Shown here: in pieces, positions 5,975 through 12,736 of the stretch
Numbering within the stretch: position 1 is the stretch's first letter
How the letters are laid out: each line of letters begins with the position of its first letter
From: UMGS946 sp048421225
GTDB taxonomy: Bacteria; Bacillota; Clostridia; Christensenellales; CAG-138
Assembly: GCA_048421225.1 (NCBI GenBank)
Contig: DBFNRV010000037.1
Coordinates: 1-12,736, forward strand
DNA: 12,736 nt
Reading direction: 5' to 3'
The notes under the pieces: model-generated
Told to the model about the DNA's origin: nothing
The model's input: only the letters and a program-made list of their open reading frames with translations
Database searches by the model: none
Position numbers and translations under genes: made by a program

Positions 5975-6337
5975 TTAGTTAGCAACCTTTGCCCCAAACG
6001 GCATAAGGGCTAGTTTCGCTAGTTTGAAAAACTGCAATCCGAACGGAACCCCTACTATGGTCACACAAAAGATTACGCCCAGAGCAAGCGATTCGATTGC
6101 CAGCGCAATGCCGCCAAAGATCAGCCATAGTATGTTTAATAGAACGGATACTACGCCTCCTCCATACTGTATGTCCTTGCCGAATGGGAAAAACGCTATT
6201 TTGGCAAACTTAAAGCATTGAACGCCAACCGGGATTCCAACTATGGTAATACACCACGCCAGCCCTATTGCCGCCCAGCTCAGGCCTAATACAAGCCCGC
6301 CAAAAACAAACCATATGAGATTGCCGATAAAACGCAT
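5975..6337 (-). CDS. YccF-family inner membrane protein
   Basis: The 120-residue protein has two tandem YccF domains (DUF307-type). The first half (NLIWFVFGGLVLGLSWAAIG to FAKIAFFPFGKDI) is repeated in the second half (NILWLIFGGIALAIESLALG to LAKLALMPFGAKV), each with a hydrophobic segment, a TIVGIPVG/TIVGVPFG loop and a PFG ending. It should be an integral membrane protein with several short membrane segments; the function of the family is not known. ATG 6337 has GGAGGG about 6 nt upstream and its own extended -10 promoter. It lies downstream of spoIID on the same strand with an 88-bp gap. Confidence 0.88.
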   Translation of the reverse strand: MRFIGNLIWFVFGGLVLGLSWAAIGLAWCITIVGIPVGVQCFKFAKIAFFPFGKDIQYGGGVVSVLLNILWLIFGGIALAIESLALGVIFCVTIVGVPFGLQFFKLAKLALMPFGAKVAN

Positions 6338-6360
6338 ATTATGCCCTCCACTATGATTTT

Positions 6361-6371
6361 ATTATAGCATA
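6361..6371 (-). promoter_or_regulatory. Extended -10 promoter of the YccF gene
   Basis: On the minus strand TATGCTATAAT (complement of 6361-6371) gives a perfect -10 with the TATGn extension. The -35 is poor, as often for extended -10 promoters. A start near 6354 gives a leader of about 17 nt with the GGAGGG. Confidence 0.65.
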
Positions 6372-6425
6372 CGTGGAGCGTATTTTTATACTCGCGATGT
6401 AATATAACAGCCGAATTGACGCGTT

Positions 6426-7448
6426 TTACTTTATCAAGCTATCAATATTGACCACGTCTATCCCAGTATAGTAATGTTTAAGAATCTCAATATGATCCGA
6501 ACCGTTTTTAGCCATGGCGTTTGCGCCGTGCTGGCTCATGCCTACGCCATGGCCAAACCCTTTTGTCTTTATTACCACATTGTCATCTGTAAAGCTTAAT
6601 GCGAAATTAGCGCTGTACAAGGAAAATATCGAGCGCATTTCCTTACCGGATATTTTTACGTTACCAAGGCGAACGGACTCAACCCTTCCGCTTTCGTATC
6701 GGCTCAGCACCTCAATCTGAGACTTGAGCTTGCCCGCTTTTAGTCCGGCTTTTGGATAAGCCGAATTTACCTTTTTAGCAAATTTGCTGTTTGAGAACTC
6801 GACAGTAGCTGTAAACCTGGAAGCATTATCTTCGCCGGGGCTTTCTACCCCGACAAGATAGGGCTTCGCCTGGGAAAATACATTTTGCGAATCCTCGGTA
6901 GCGCCTCCCGACGTCGAATGGTAAAGCGCTTCTATAGGCCGCCCTTCATAAATGGCGACTTCTCCCGCGCAGCCCATTACAGCTTCCTTTATCTTCTGAA
7001 AATATTTATTGTAGTTGTTTCCCCAGTTGGCACGCATATTAGAGTCGGAAGTCCAGGCCTGGCAGCAGTTGCTGTCAGTACATACCTCTGCTTCCGAGCT
7101 GCAGGGAGCGCCGTCGAATACGCCCATCCGCCGTGCGGCAAAGGTGCGCGCCGCTACAGCCTGAGCCTTTAGCGCCTCCGGCTCAAAGGACGCGGGCATT
7201 TCCGCCGCAACAACACCGATGATGTACTCCTCAAGTTCCATCTCTTCGGCCTTGCCGCTTTGATGCTTGTACACCTTGATATAGCGTGGCTTGCTTACTG
7301 AGTCGCCCTTGTTTAAAATTAAACCGGGCTCGTCGCTGTCCTCGCCATCGGCGTCCGAAGCATAGAAACATCCTCGTGCAAATAAAACCACAACGCTTAT
7401 GATTACGACTATTAAAATAAGCCGTCTGATGTCCAGTCTCCATTTCAT
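6426..7448 (-). CDS. spoIID: Stage II sporulation protein D (peptidoglycan lytic transglycosylase)
   Basis: SpoIID cuts peptidoglycan glycan strands, with SpoIIM and SpoIIP, to drive engulfment of the forespore. The 340 residues start with a basic N-terminus and one membrane anchor (about 9-25, RLILIVVIISVVVLF), so the enzyme faces outward. The catalytic region is clear: LEEYIIGVVAAEMP with E83 as the likely catalytic acid, EALKAQAVAARTFA, the cysteine-containing CTDSNCCQ (123-130) where some homologues bind zinc, YHSTSGG (176-182) and GFGHGVGMSQHG (297-308). This indicates an endospore-forming lineage. Odd point: no Shine-Dalgarno sequence precedes ATG 7448, and an in-frame stop lies just upstream, so the start cannot move outward. 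A CATAATAAT stretch at 7454-7462 (complement) could be part of a sporulation sigma-E-type promoter, but the match is weak. A SpoIID-like paralogue with another role is possible. Confidence 0.9.
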   Translation of the reverse strand: MKWRLDIRRLILIVVIISVVVLFARGCFYASDADGEDSDEPGLILNKGDSVSKPRYIKVYKHQSGKAEEMELEEYIIGVVAAEMPASFEPEALKAQAVAARTFAARRMGVFDGAPCSSEAEVCTDSNCCQAWTSDSNMRANWGNNYNKYFQKIKEAVMGCAGEVAIYEGRPIEALYHSTSGGATEDSQNVFSQAKPYLVGVESPGEDNASRFTATVEFSNSKFAKKVNSAYPKAGLKAGKLKSQIEVLSRYESGRVESVRLGNVKISGKEMRSIFSLYSANFALSFTDDNVVIKTKGFGHGVGMSQHGANAMAKNGSDHIEILKHYYTGIDVVNIDSLIK

Positions 7449-7484
7449 ACAACATTATTATGTCTGACTTTAAATGTAAATGAA

Positions 7485-7513
7485 TTGAATTTGATAAAAT
7501 GGTGCTGTATAAT
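7485..7513 (+). promoter_or_regulatory. Sigma-A promoter of the flotillin gene cluster
   Basis: TTGAAT (7485-7490) and a perfect TATAAT (7508-7513) are 17 bp apart, with a start near 7520 and GGAGG at 7548-7552 before the first gene. This is the only good promoter seen ahead of the first four genes of the cluster. Confidence 0.7.
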
Positions 7514-7559
7514 AAAAGGGAATGAAAGCCCGCTTACCTAACGTATTGGAGGAAAACCC

Positions 7560-8147
7560 ATGAACGAAGGCAAAGCTTGCCAAATTAACGGAGGCGACAA
7601 GACCGCTTTAAGAGATTATCTCGCCGCCAATGCAAAGGCGGTTTTTAACCATGCCTACTCAATACTGGGAGACCGTGAGAAGGCCATGGAGGTGGTGCAG
7701 TCGGTGTTTAAGGAGGTTAAAACACGGGCGGAACAAAGCGCGTGCCCTGAGAACATGGACGAATGGGTTGTTTATCTGACCCAGGAAGAATCCAGGCGCG
7801 TGTTTGAAAAGATAAACGAAGCCGAGGATTCAGCGGTGCGTGAGGATGCGTCCGATGTTGTGAAGGACAGGAAAGGATTTGAAGGCGACGTTAAAGAAAA
7901 GGCAGAGGGCACGAATGAGGTAAAGGCGGAACCCGACGTTCAAGAGACGGAGTTAGAGGCCGATGGCGAAAAGAAACACAGCCGCCTGCGGGGATTTATG
8001 GATACCGCTGTAATAGTTATACTGGCGGCGCTTACACTTGCCGCTGTATGGGTATTGCTCGTCATGCTGATGGAACGTGGAATACTGCCGGATTGGGATA
8101 TGGGGTTTGCGGATTGGTTTAATGAAAATATTTTCAATCTGTTTTAG
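7560..8147 (+). CDS. Membrane protein with sigma-factor region 2-like N-terminus
   Basis: The product is 195 residues; ATG 7560 has GGAGG 7 nt upstream. Residues about 15-85 read like region 2 of an ECF sigma factor: FNHAYSILGDREKAMEVVQSVFKEV corresponds to the usual helix that binds core RNA polymerase, and DEWVVYLTQEESRRVFEKI sits where region 2.4 would be. There is no region 4. Instead a charged, acidic, probably disordered linker (about 86-140, rich in E, D and K) leads to one membrane segment (about 146-172, FMDTAVIVILAALTLAAVWV). A short tail ends WFNENIFNLF. The N-terminus would be cytoplasmic by the positive-inside rule (KKHSRLR just before the segment). It heads the NfeD-flotillin series. 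A membrane-tethered sigma-like domain may bind polymerase or another partner, or the resemblance may be only structural. Function unknown. Confidence 0.6.
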   Translation: MNEGKACQINGGDKTALRDYLAANAKAVFNHAYSILGDREKAMEVVQSVFKEVKTRAEQSACPENMDEWVVYLTQEESRRVFEKINEAEDSAVREDASDVVKDRKGFEGDVKEKAEGTNEVKAEPDVQETELEADGEKKHSRLRGFMDTAVIVILAALTLAAVWVLLVMLMERGILPDWDMGFADWFNENIFNLF

Positions 8148-8186
8148 CGGCTATAGCCTAATCGTGTTTTGAAGGGAGAATGAAAG

Positions 8187-8777
8187 ATGGAAGCAATTCT
8201 TGCATACTTATCTGGTTGGAGCGTGGCGGCTGTAATATGTCTCGTAGTCGGGCTGGCCCTGCTGATAGCTGAGATGTTTATACCTGGCTTTGGACTGTTT
8301 GGCGCTCTTGGAATCATTACATTGATAGCGTCTATTGTATTGAGCGCAAGTACGTTTACCCATGCGCTGATTACCCTTTTGATCATCATTATATTGGTGG
8401 GGCTTGCCGCGGTAATTGTATTCAGGTCAATAGGAAGGGGCAATTTGGCACGTTCGCCGATTGTTTTGAGGAATAACATTGATTACGAGTCCAATGACCT
8501 TGGGGATAAGAACATGCAGGAGCTCGTTGGGCGCAAGGGAGTCTGTCTTACGCCGCTTCGCCCTTCGGGAAATGCTGACTTTGGAGGAAGGCGGCTTGAT
8601 GTGGTGACGTCTGGCGAGTTTATTGCCAAAGGATCATATATAAGGATTGAAAACATTGAAAATCTTAGAATTTTAGTAAGGGAAATATCTGAAGGCGAGT
8701 ATAATAAAAAGGAAGAGGATCAAAACCACGAGAATGAGACGGACGATGGAAACGGGGCGGGGAAGGAACAGGCCTGA
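8187..8777 (+). CDS. Short NfeD-family membrane protein
   Basis: NfeD proteins are the usual genetic partners of flotillins and are thought to act with them in membrane microdomains. This 196-residue form lacks the N-terminal ClpP-like protease domain of long NfeD proteins. It has three hydrophobic segments (about 10-31, 36-54 and 58-80) and then a C-terminal OB-fold domain (about 112-168) with the family pattern: LVGRKGVCLTPLRPSGNADF, then RLDVVTSGEFIAKGSYIRI. The tail (169-196) is charged and probably disordered. GGGAG at about 8174 serves ATG 8187. The stop overlaps the next start by one base (TGATGA), which implies translational coupling. floA lies one gene downstream, so this is the NfeD of the FloA pair. 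Confidence 0.9.
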   Translation: MEAILAYLSGWSVAAVICLVVGLALLIAEMFIPGFGLFGALGIITLIASIVLSASTFTHALITLLIIIILVGLAAVIVFRSIGRGNLARSPIVLRNNIDYESNDLGDKNMQELVGRKGVCLTPLRPSGNADFGGRRLDVVTSGEFIAKGSYIRIENIENLRILVREISEGEYNKKEEDQNHENETDDGNGAGKEQA

Positions 8778-9010
8778 TGAAACGGTGTAAGCAGTGCGGC
8801 ACGTTTTATTCCAAAGCTAACGCGGTTTGTCCCAAGTGCGGTATCGAGTTCCCTGCTGCTGACGGTAGCAATGAATTTGACAATAAAGAAATTAACACCG
8901 AAGAACTGAGGAAACAGAAAATTAAGTCATGGATAACTCTGGCCGTCGGTGTTCCTGCACTAATAGGTTTTATATACTTAGTATACTTTTTAATTCGATC
9001 GTTCATTTAA
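8777..9010 (+). CDS. Zinc-ribbon, single-TM small protein
   Basis: The 77-residue protein starts with a four-cysteine zinc ribbon (C4-x2-C7 and C18-x2-C21: CKQCG and CPKCG), then an acidic linker, then one membrane segment (about 52-75, ITLAVGVPALIGFIYLVYFL). Its ATG overlaps the NfeD stop by one base. It sits between nfeD and floA, where such a gene is not part of the classical pair, and it may act with them. No enzyme motif is present. The cytoplasmic ribbon may be a protein- or nucleic-acid-contacting module; this is inference. Confidence 0.75.
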   Translation: MKRCKQCGTFYSKANAVCPKCGIEFPAADGSNEFDNKEINTEELRKQKIKSWITLAVGVPALIGFIYLVYFLIRSFI

Positions 9011-9093
9011 ATTTTGCTGGTAAACAGTGATATGTACCGGAGTTATCCGGATGCATTATATAGACCTTAATAACGAGAGGAGAAAAACACACG

Positions 9094-10104
9094 ATGAACA
9101 TTCTTTCGCACTTATTGACGGCGGCGATAGACCCTGTTTCTCTAATTATCATTATTGTTGCGGTGCTGCTATTTTTAGTCATATTCTTGTCCTTCGTTCC
9201 GATTGGACTGTGGATATCAGCGGCTGCATCTGGCGTAAACGTAGGGATATTCCAGCTTATTGGAATGCGTATTAGGAAGGTTGTCCCCAAGCGTATAGTA
9301 GACCCGATGATTAAGGCGACAAAAGCCGGACTAAAGCTTTCCATAAACAATCTCGAGGCCCACTATCTTGCCGGAGGCAACGTCGACCGTGTTGTAAATG
9401 CGCTGATAGCGGCTCAAAGAGCGGGAATACCGCTGGATTTTGAGCGTTGCTGCGCAATAGACCTTGCGGGCCGCGACGTGCTAAACGCAGTGCAGATGAG
9501 CGTAAACCCAAAGGTTATAGAAACGCCCATCATAGCTGCAATATCTAAGGACGGCATTGAGCTTCGCGCAAAGGCGAAGGTTACAGTACGCGCAAACATT
9601 GACAGGCTCGTTGGCGGCGCTGGCGAGGAAACGATAATTGCCCGTGTAGGCGAGGGTATAGTAACCACCGTAGGTTCATCGTTAAGCCATAAGGACGTTC
9701 TTGAAAATCCGGACAGCATATCAAGAACCGTGTTGGGCAAAGGCCTGGATTCGGGAACCGCGTTTGAAATACTTTCGATTGATATTGCGGACGTTGACGT
9801 TGGAAGAAACGTGGGGGCGCAGCTGCAGATAGACCAGGCCGAGGCCGATAAGCGCATAGCGCAGGCTAAGGCCGAGGAACGCCGCGCAATGGCCGTGGCC
9901 CAGGAGCAGGAGAATAAGGCCGAGGTACAGGGCATGCACGCCAAGGTCATCGAGGCCGAGGCTGAGGTGCCAAAGGCTATCGCAGAGGCGTTCAGGGGTG
10001 GTAAACTTGGCGTAATGGACTATTACAACATGAGAAATGTTATGGCTGATACGCAGATGCGCGAGTCTATTGGAACGACGGCCAAGCCGGGAAATAAAGA
10101 ATGA
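9094..10104 (+). CDS. floA: Flotillin-like protein FloA
   Basis: FloA is a membrane scaffold that organises functional membrane microdomains and affects membrane fluidity and signalling complexes. The 336-residue length and the sequence agree closely with Bacillus FloA (YqfA). A hydrophobic N-terminal anchor (about 15-45) is followed by a SPFH/PHB domain with highly conserved blocks: NNLEAHYLAGGNVDRVVNAL, AAIDLAGRDVL-type CAIDLAGRDVL, MSVNPKVIETP, RANIDRLVGGAGEETI and VLGKGLDSGTAFEILSIDIA. A C-terminal coiled region (about 248-300) carries the EA-rich repeats (QAEADKRIAQAKAEERRAMA) needed for oligomerisation. GAGGAG near 9077-9082 is 11 nt from ATG 9094, somewhat far, but the start fits the family. 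The order nfeD - small gene - floA matches the flotillin operon context. Confidence 0.96.
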   Translation: MNILSHLLTAAIDPVSLIIIIVAVLLFLVIFLSFVPIGLWISAAASGVNVGIFQLIGMRIRKVVPKRIVDPMIKATKAGLKLSINNLEAHYLAGGNVDRVVNALIAAQRAGIPLDFERCCAIDLAGRDVLNAVQMSVNPKVIETPIIAAISKDGIELRAKAKVTVRANIDRLVGGAGEETIIARVGEGIVTTVGSSLSHKDVLENPDSISRTVLGKGLDSGTAFEILSIDIADVDVGRNVGAQLQIDQAEADKRIAQAKAEERRAMAVAQEQENKAEVQGMHAKVIEAEAEVPKAIAEAFRGGKLGVMDYYNMRNVMADTQMRESIGTTAKPGNKE

Positions 10105-10126
10105 TAGTTAGTTATGGATCGTCCGG

Positions 10127-10178
10127 GCCCTTATGGGAGTTTGCCATGGGGCTCGGCGCTCCTAACCCCATTAAGGGC
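10127..10178 (+). promoter_or_regulatory. Intercistronic hairpin between floA and the next gene
   Basis: GCCCTTATGGG (10127-10137) pairs with CCCATTAAGGGC (10167-10178), leaving one bulged base: an 11-bp stem around a 29-nt loop. It ends 4 nt before the AAGGAGG of the next gene and lacks a T run, so it is not a normal terminator. It could protect the floA transcript end, guide processing, or influence translation of the next gene. Confidence 0.5.
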
Positions 10179-10195
10179 GGAAAGGAGGCGTTTCG

Positions 10196-10747
10196 ATGCC
10201 GTTTTTGATCATAATAATTATAATAGTATTTGTTTTGTCCTCAGTATCGAATTCAGAGAAAAAGAAGCAGGCGGCGCTTGAAAAGCGCGAGGCGGAGCGC
10301 CGAAGGAAAGCCATGCTTGAGATGGATGCTGAAAAACGCGAGAAGCGTGAAATTCAGCATGGCGTTCCAACTCCAAATGTCGCGCCGTCGTTAAAGCCCA
10401 GGGTGTCGCAGAGCAGCGGCGGATCCACGATCCGCAATACAAAGCCGGATCCGGTTTATGATAAGAAGCCCGAAGGTGCGCCCAATACCATCCACGGAAC
10501 CATGAAGAAAGCGCCCGACAATAGATCAAGACATGTTGTAGAACCCTCCACCCGGTCGGGGCACGCACATATGGAAACCAGCATGACGGGGATAGAGGAT
10601 TGCGATGAAGCCAGGGCTTCAGAGAACAATGTGATAGTCATTGGACAAATAGGTACGGAATTGCCACATTTTGATAGTAAAGCGGCTATCGTTTATGGTA
10701 TAATCTGTTCTGAAATCCTGGCTAAGCCAAAGGCGTTGCGCAGGTAA
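10196..10747 (+). CDS. One-TM protein with charged coiled region and conserved-looking C-terminal helix
   Basis: The product is 183 residues; ATG 10196 has AAAGGAGG 7 nt upstream. An N-terminal hydrophobic segment (PFLIIIIIIVFVLSSV, about 2-17) anchors it. A highly charged helix follows (about 20-55, KKKQAALEKREAERRRKAML), then a proline/serine-rich, probably disordered middle (about 57-140). The last part (AAIVYGIICSEILAKPKALR) is compact and hydrophobic. I recall similar endings (GII-SEILG-P) on several clostridial membrane-associated proteins of unknown role. Its place directly after floA suggests a flotillin-associated function, which is inference. No enzyme motif is visible. Confidence 0.65.
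   Translation: MPFLIIIIIIVFVLSSVSNSEKKKQAALEKREAERRRKAMLEMDAEKREKREIQHGVPTPNVAPSLKPRVSQSSGGSTIRNTKPDPVYDKKPEGAPNTIHGTMKKAPDNRSRHVVEPSTRSGHAHMETSMTGIEDCDEARASENNVIVIGQIGTELPHFDSKAAIVYGIICSEILAKPKALRR
10696..10704 (+). promoter_or_regulatory. Possible internal extended -10 promoter for the glycosyltransferase gene
   Basis: TATGGTATAAT (10694-10704) is a consensus extended -10 inside the end of the upstream gene, with no good -35 at 17 bp. It could start a transcript near 10711 whose leader holds the 28-nt palindrome at 10767-10794. The codons also make sense as protein (VYGII), so chance is possible. Confidence 0.35.
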
Positions 10748-10766
10748 AACTAAACTAAGGGCAAGA

Positions 10767-10794
10767 GGTCAGCGCCGCTTAAGCGGCGCTGACC
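10767..10794. repeat. Perfect 28-nt palindrome
   Basis: The arms GGTCAGCGCCGCTT and AAGCGGCGCTGACC are exact complements with no spacer. As RNA this gives about a 12-bp GC-rich stem with a tetraloop. It lies 19 nt after one stop codon and 14 nt before the next start. There is no T run, so it is a poor intrinsic terminator for either strand, though it may stop transcription partly. It could equally be a dimeric protein's operator. Confidence 0.8.
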
Positions 10795-10808
10795 CCGGAT
10801 GACTATCT

Positions 10809-12185
10809 ATGAAAAAAGCGTTTTACATCATTTCCAGCATACTGCTAGCAATCCTGAGCGCCATTTTTATAATATGGCTTCTTGATCAAAATAAAATATC
10901 CGTACCATCGGCGGTTATGGCCGCGATTTCGGTATTTGCTTTTGGGGCGTTATTGGTCCTTTTTGTATACATGCTTTTAAAGGACTGGTTTAGCGGCGAT
11001 GCTGAGTCCCAGATAGTGGATATGGGAAGGCAAGGGCGTTTTTGGTCGCGCCACCCATGGGGAAAGATAATAATATGGATGGTTGCAAGCCGGATCCTTA
11101 TATTTGTACTTGCATATATGGTGGACCTGATTGTAAAGGGGTATAACGGCGGGATTTTTGAGCGGATGCAGACGCTTTGGCTTAGAAGCGATTCTCCAAG
11201 CTATTTAGGAATAGCAAAGAATTGGTATGTAACCCAAGGAGATCCGCGGTTTCATATTGTGTTTTTCCCATTCTATCCGATGGTGATGAAAGTATTTCAG
11301 CTAATTGTCGGCGATTATTTTGCGGCGGCGATGCTTACTTCCTTTACATGCTCAATAGGAGCGGCGATTGTATTGTATGAACTTGCGGCGCTAGATATGA
11401 GCAGGCGAGACGCACTGCGGGTAGTGCGCTATATGTTTATATTGCCAGCCGCGTTCTTCTTTACATCTCCGATGACCGAGAGCCTGTTCCTGCTTTTGAC
11501 CGTAAGCTGCATGCTGCTGATTCGAAAAAAGAAGTACCTTTGGGCCGGATTAATAGGCGCGTTAGCTGCGTTTACGCGCTCAATCGGCATTATGATGATA
11601 GTGCCAATGGGAATAGAAGCCATTCGTGATGTTATACGCATGTATAGAGAGGATTCGGGGAAAAAGCTTAAATCCATTGCTACCCGCCTTGGGGGTTTGT
11701 TGATAATCCCGCTTGGTTTGGGGGCATATGTGCTTATTAACTATTTGGTAACGGGAAATCCCCTGCAGTTTATGGAATATCAATGGGATCATTGGCAACA
11801 GAGGATGGGATTGTTTTTCAATACGGTATCATATGAAACCTCTTATTTCCTTAGAGGCCTTAATGACATGGACTTTCAAACTGCATGGGGCTTATGGTTC
11901 CCAGGCCTTGTTTACATCTTCGGAACCCTCGCGTTAATGATAGCGGCGGCGCGCAGGATGCGGTCGTCGTACACAGGGTATTTCATCGCGTACTTTATTA
12001 TGGCGGTAGGGCCGACATGGCTTTTGAGCGCACCACGGTATTTGACCGCGGCGTTCCCCGTGGCTATTGCGCTCGCAGCGCTTACCGGCGGCAAGAAAAG
12101 ATACGATATAATAGCGACTATTGTGTGCATAATAGGGTTTATATTATTTATGTCCGCAAACGTTCTTGGATGGCCGGTATATTAG
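10809..12185 (+). CDS. Multi-TM glycosyltransferase, PIG-V/Gpi18 (GT76)-like
   Basis: The 458-residue protein is an integral membrane protein with about ten hydrophobic segments. It resembles the bacterial PIG-V/Gpi18-like mannosyltransferases, GT-C enzymes that use polyprenyl-phosphate sugars on the outer membrane face. The signature after the first luminal loop is visible: LRSDSPSYLGIAKNWY (D128 as the likely catalytic acid), then the FFPFYP motif near 152-157. Later come FTRSIG (256-260) and a late SAPRYLTAAFP (407-417). The acceptor is unknown; a lipid or surface glycan is likely. Two extra hydrophobic segments at the N-terminus (about 5-24 and 38-57) precede the catalytic part. No Shine-Dalgarno sequence is visible before ATG 10809, and a 28-nt palindrome ends 14 nt upstream. 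The next gene follows after 21 bp. Confidence 0.8.
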   Translation: MKKAFYIISSILLAILSAIFIIWLLDQNKISVPSAVMAAISVFAFGALLVLFVYMLLKDWFSGDAESQIVDMGRQGRFWSRHPWGKIIIWMVASRILIFVLAYMVDLIVKGYNGGIFERMQTLWLRSDSPSYLGIAKNWYVTQGDPRFHIVFFPFYPMVMKVFQLIVGDYFAAAMLTSFTCSIGAAIVLYELAALDMSRRDALRVVRYMFILPAAFFFTSPMTESLFLLLTVSCMLLIRKKKYLWAGLIGALAAFTRSIGIMMIVPMGIEAIRDVIRMYREDSGKKLKSIATRLGGLLIIPLGLGAYVLINYLVTGNPLQFMEYQWDHWQQRMGLFFNTVSYETSYFLRGLNDMDFQTAWGLWFPGLVYIFGTLALMIAAARRMRSSYTGYFIAYFIMAVGPTWLLSAPRYLTAAFPVAIALAALTGGKKRYDIIATIVCIIGFILFMSANVLGWPVY

Positions 12186-12206
12186 ATGTATTAAAGGGTG
12201 ATTTAA

Positions 12207-12736
12207 ATGAAAAATGTTTTGATCGTAGTCGATATGCAAAAAGATTTTATTGATGGCGCTTTAGGCTCCCCAGAGGCGTTATCAATCGTGCCAAAGGTGC
12301 TGGACAAATTGAAGACGGCCAAGAGAAATAACGATATAATTGTTTTGACTATGGACACACATAGCGGCGATTATTTGACTACGCCCGAGGGGCGCAAGCT
12401 GCCTATTGAACATTGCATCAAGGGCACTGAAGGTCATGGCTTAAATAAGAATATTGATGATGAGCTTACACCTGACATGATGATTGTTGAAAAGGACTCA
12501 TTTGCCTGTACGGAGCTGCCCGATTTGATCAAACCCTTTTTAGGCGGTAAAACGGCGATCGAGTTGTGCGGGCTGTGTACGGACATATGCGTGGTATCAA
12601 ATGCTTTGCTTCTAAAGGCGTACTATCCGGAAATCCAAATTACAGTTGATCCGTCAGCGTGTGCGGGTTCAAGCAAGGAAGGGCACGAGGCTGCTTTGAA
12701 AACTATGAAAGCTTGCCATATTGATAGTATAAACTA
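12207..12736 (+). CDS. Cysteine hydrolase, isochorismatase/nicotinamidase family (cut by window end)
   Basis: The first 176 residues are present. The catalytic triad of the family is clear: D9 in VVDMQKDF, K96 in VEKDSF and C128 in CGLCTDICVVSN. DTHSGDYLTTPEG (D50, H52) and IEHC (H69) occupy the positions where nicotinamidases bind metal. A substrate cannot be fixed from this: nicotinamide hydrolysis to nicotinate for NAD salvage is the commonest role of proteins of this shape, but other amides are possible. AAAGGGTG (12193-12200) lies 6 nt before ATG 12207. The gap to the glycosyltransferase is 21 bp with no terminator, so co-transcription is likely without implying a shared pathway. Only a short C-terminal part should be missing. 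Confidence 0.9.
   Translation, partial: MKNVLIVVDMQKDFIDGALGSPEALSIVPKVLDKLKTAKRNNDIIVLTMDTHSGDYLTTPEGRKLPIEHCIKGTEGHGLNKNIDDELTPDMMIVEKDSFACTELPDLIKPFLGGKTAIELCGLCTDICVVSNALLLKAYYPEIQITVDPSACAGSSKEGHEAALKTMKACHIDSIN

Noticed and set aside
7491..7513. TTGATA at 7491 as the -35 partner of TATAAT at 7508
   Set aside because: The spacing would be only 11 bp; TTGAAT at 7485 gives the correct 17 bp.
9414..9950. 178-codon minus-strand open frame opposite floA
   Set aside because: It is a shadow of the highly conserved FloA coding sequence, with serine/alanine-rich antisense composition.

Overview
The window looks like a chromosomal segment of an endospore-forming, low-to-middle GC member of the Bacillota (Clostridia-like). 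The support is a spoIID homologue, a FloA-type flotillin with its NfeD partner, strong AGGAGG ribosome binding sites and sigma-A-type promoters. I cannot place it more precisely from sequence alone.

Region 1 (about 1-3366) is accessory DNA. It opens with the C-terminal part of an IS1182-type transposase. A two-gene unit follows, with its own extended -10 promoter: an XRE-type helix-turn-helix protein and an unrecognised 206-residue protein. Next come remnants of a Tn1549-like integrative element: a minus-strand excisionase-like small HTH gene broken by a one-base frameshift, a possible short ORF coupled to it, and a divergent XRE-family regulator. That regulator's promoter carries four copies of the palindrome AAGCAwwwwTGCTT, three of them perfect in the arms. 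A strong hairpin terminator closes the regulator gene. This block abuts the 3' end of guaA, a known integration hotspot for genomic islands, and it contains no integrase.

Region 2 (3367-7448) is ordinary core chromosome: guaA (GMP synthase, minus), a 414-bp intergenic region with nested inverted repeats, eda (KDPG/KHG aldolase, plus), a YccF-family membrane protein (minus) and spoIID (minus).

Region 3 (7449-12736) is a plus-strand gene series, probably one main operon with internal promoters. It starts with an unusual membrane protein whose N-terminus resembles sigma-factor region 2. Then come a short NfeD protein, a zinc-ribbon/one-TM protein overlapping NfeD by one base, floA, a one-TM protein with a conserved-looking C-terminal segment, a PIG-V/GT76-like multi-TM glycosyltransferase, and a cysteine hydrolase of the isochorismatase/nicotinamidase family cut off by the window end. 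NfeD and flotillin are known partners in membrane microdomain organisation. The small membrane proteins around them are candidates for accessory components.

Most interesting for follow-up are the sigma-2-like membrane protein at the head of the flotillin operon, the multi-operator switch and frameshifted gene of the decayed mobile element, the uncharacterised HTH/unknown gene pair, and a perfect 28-nt palindrome just before a gene that has no visible ribosome binding site.
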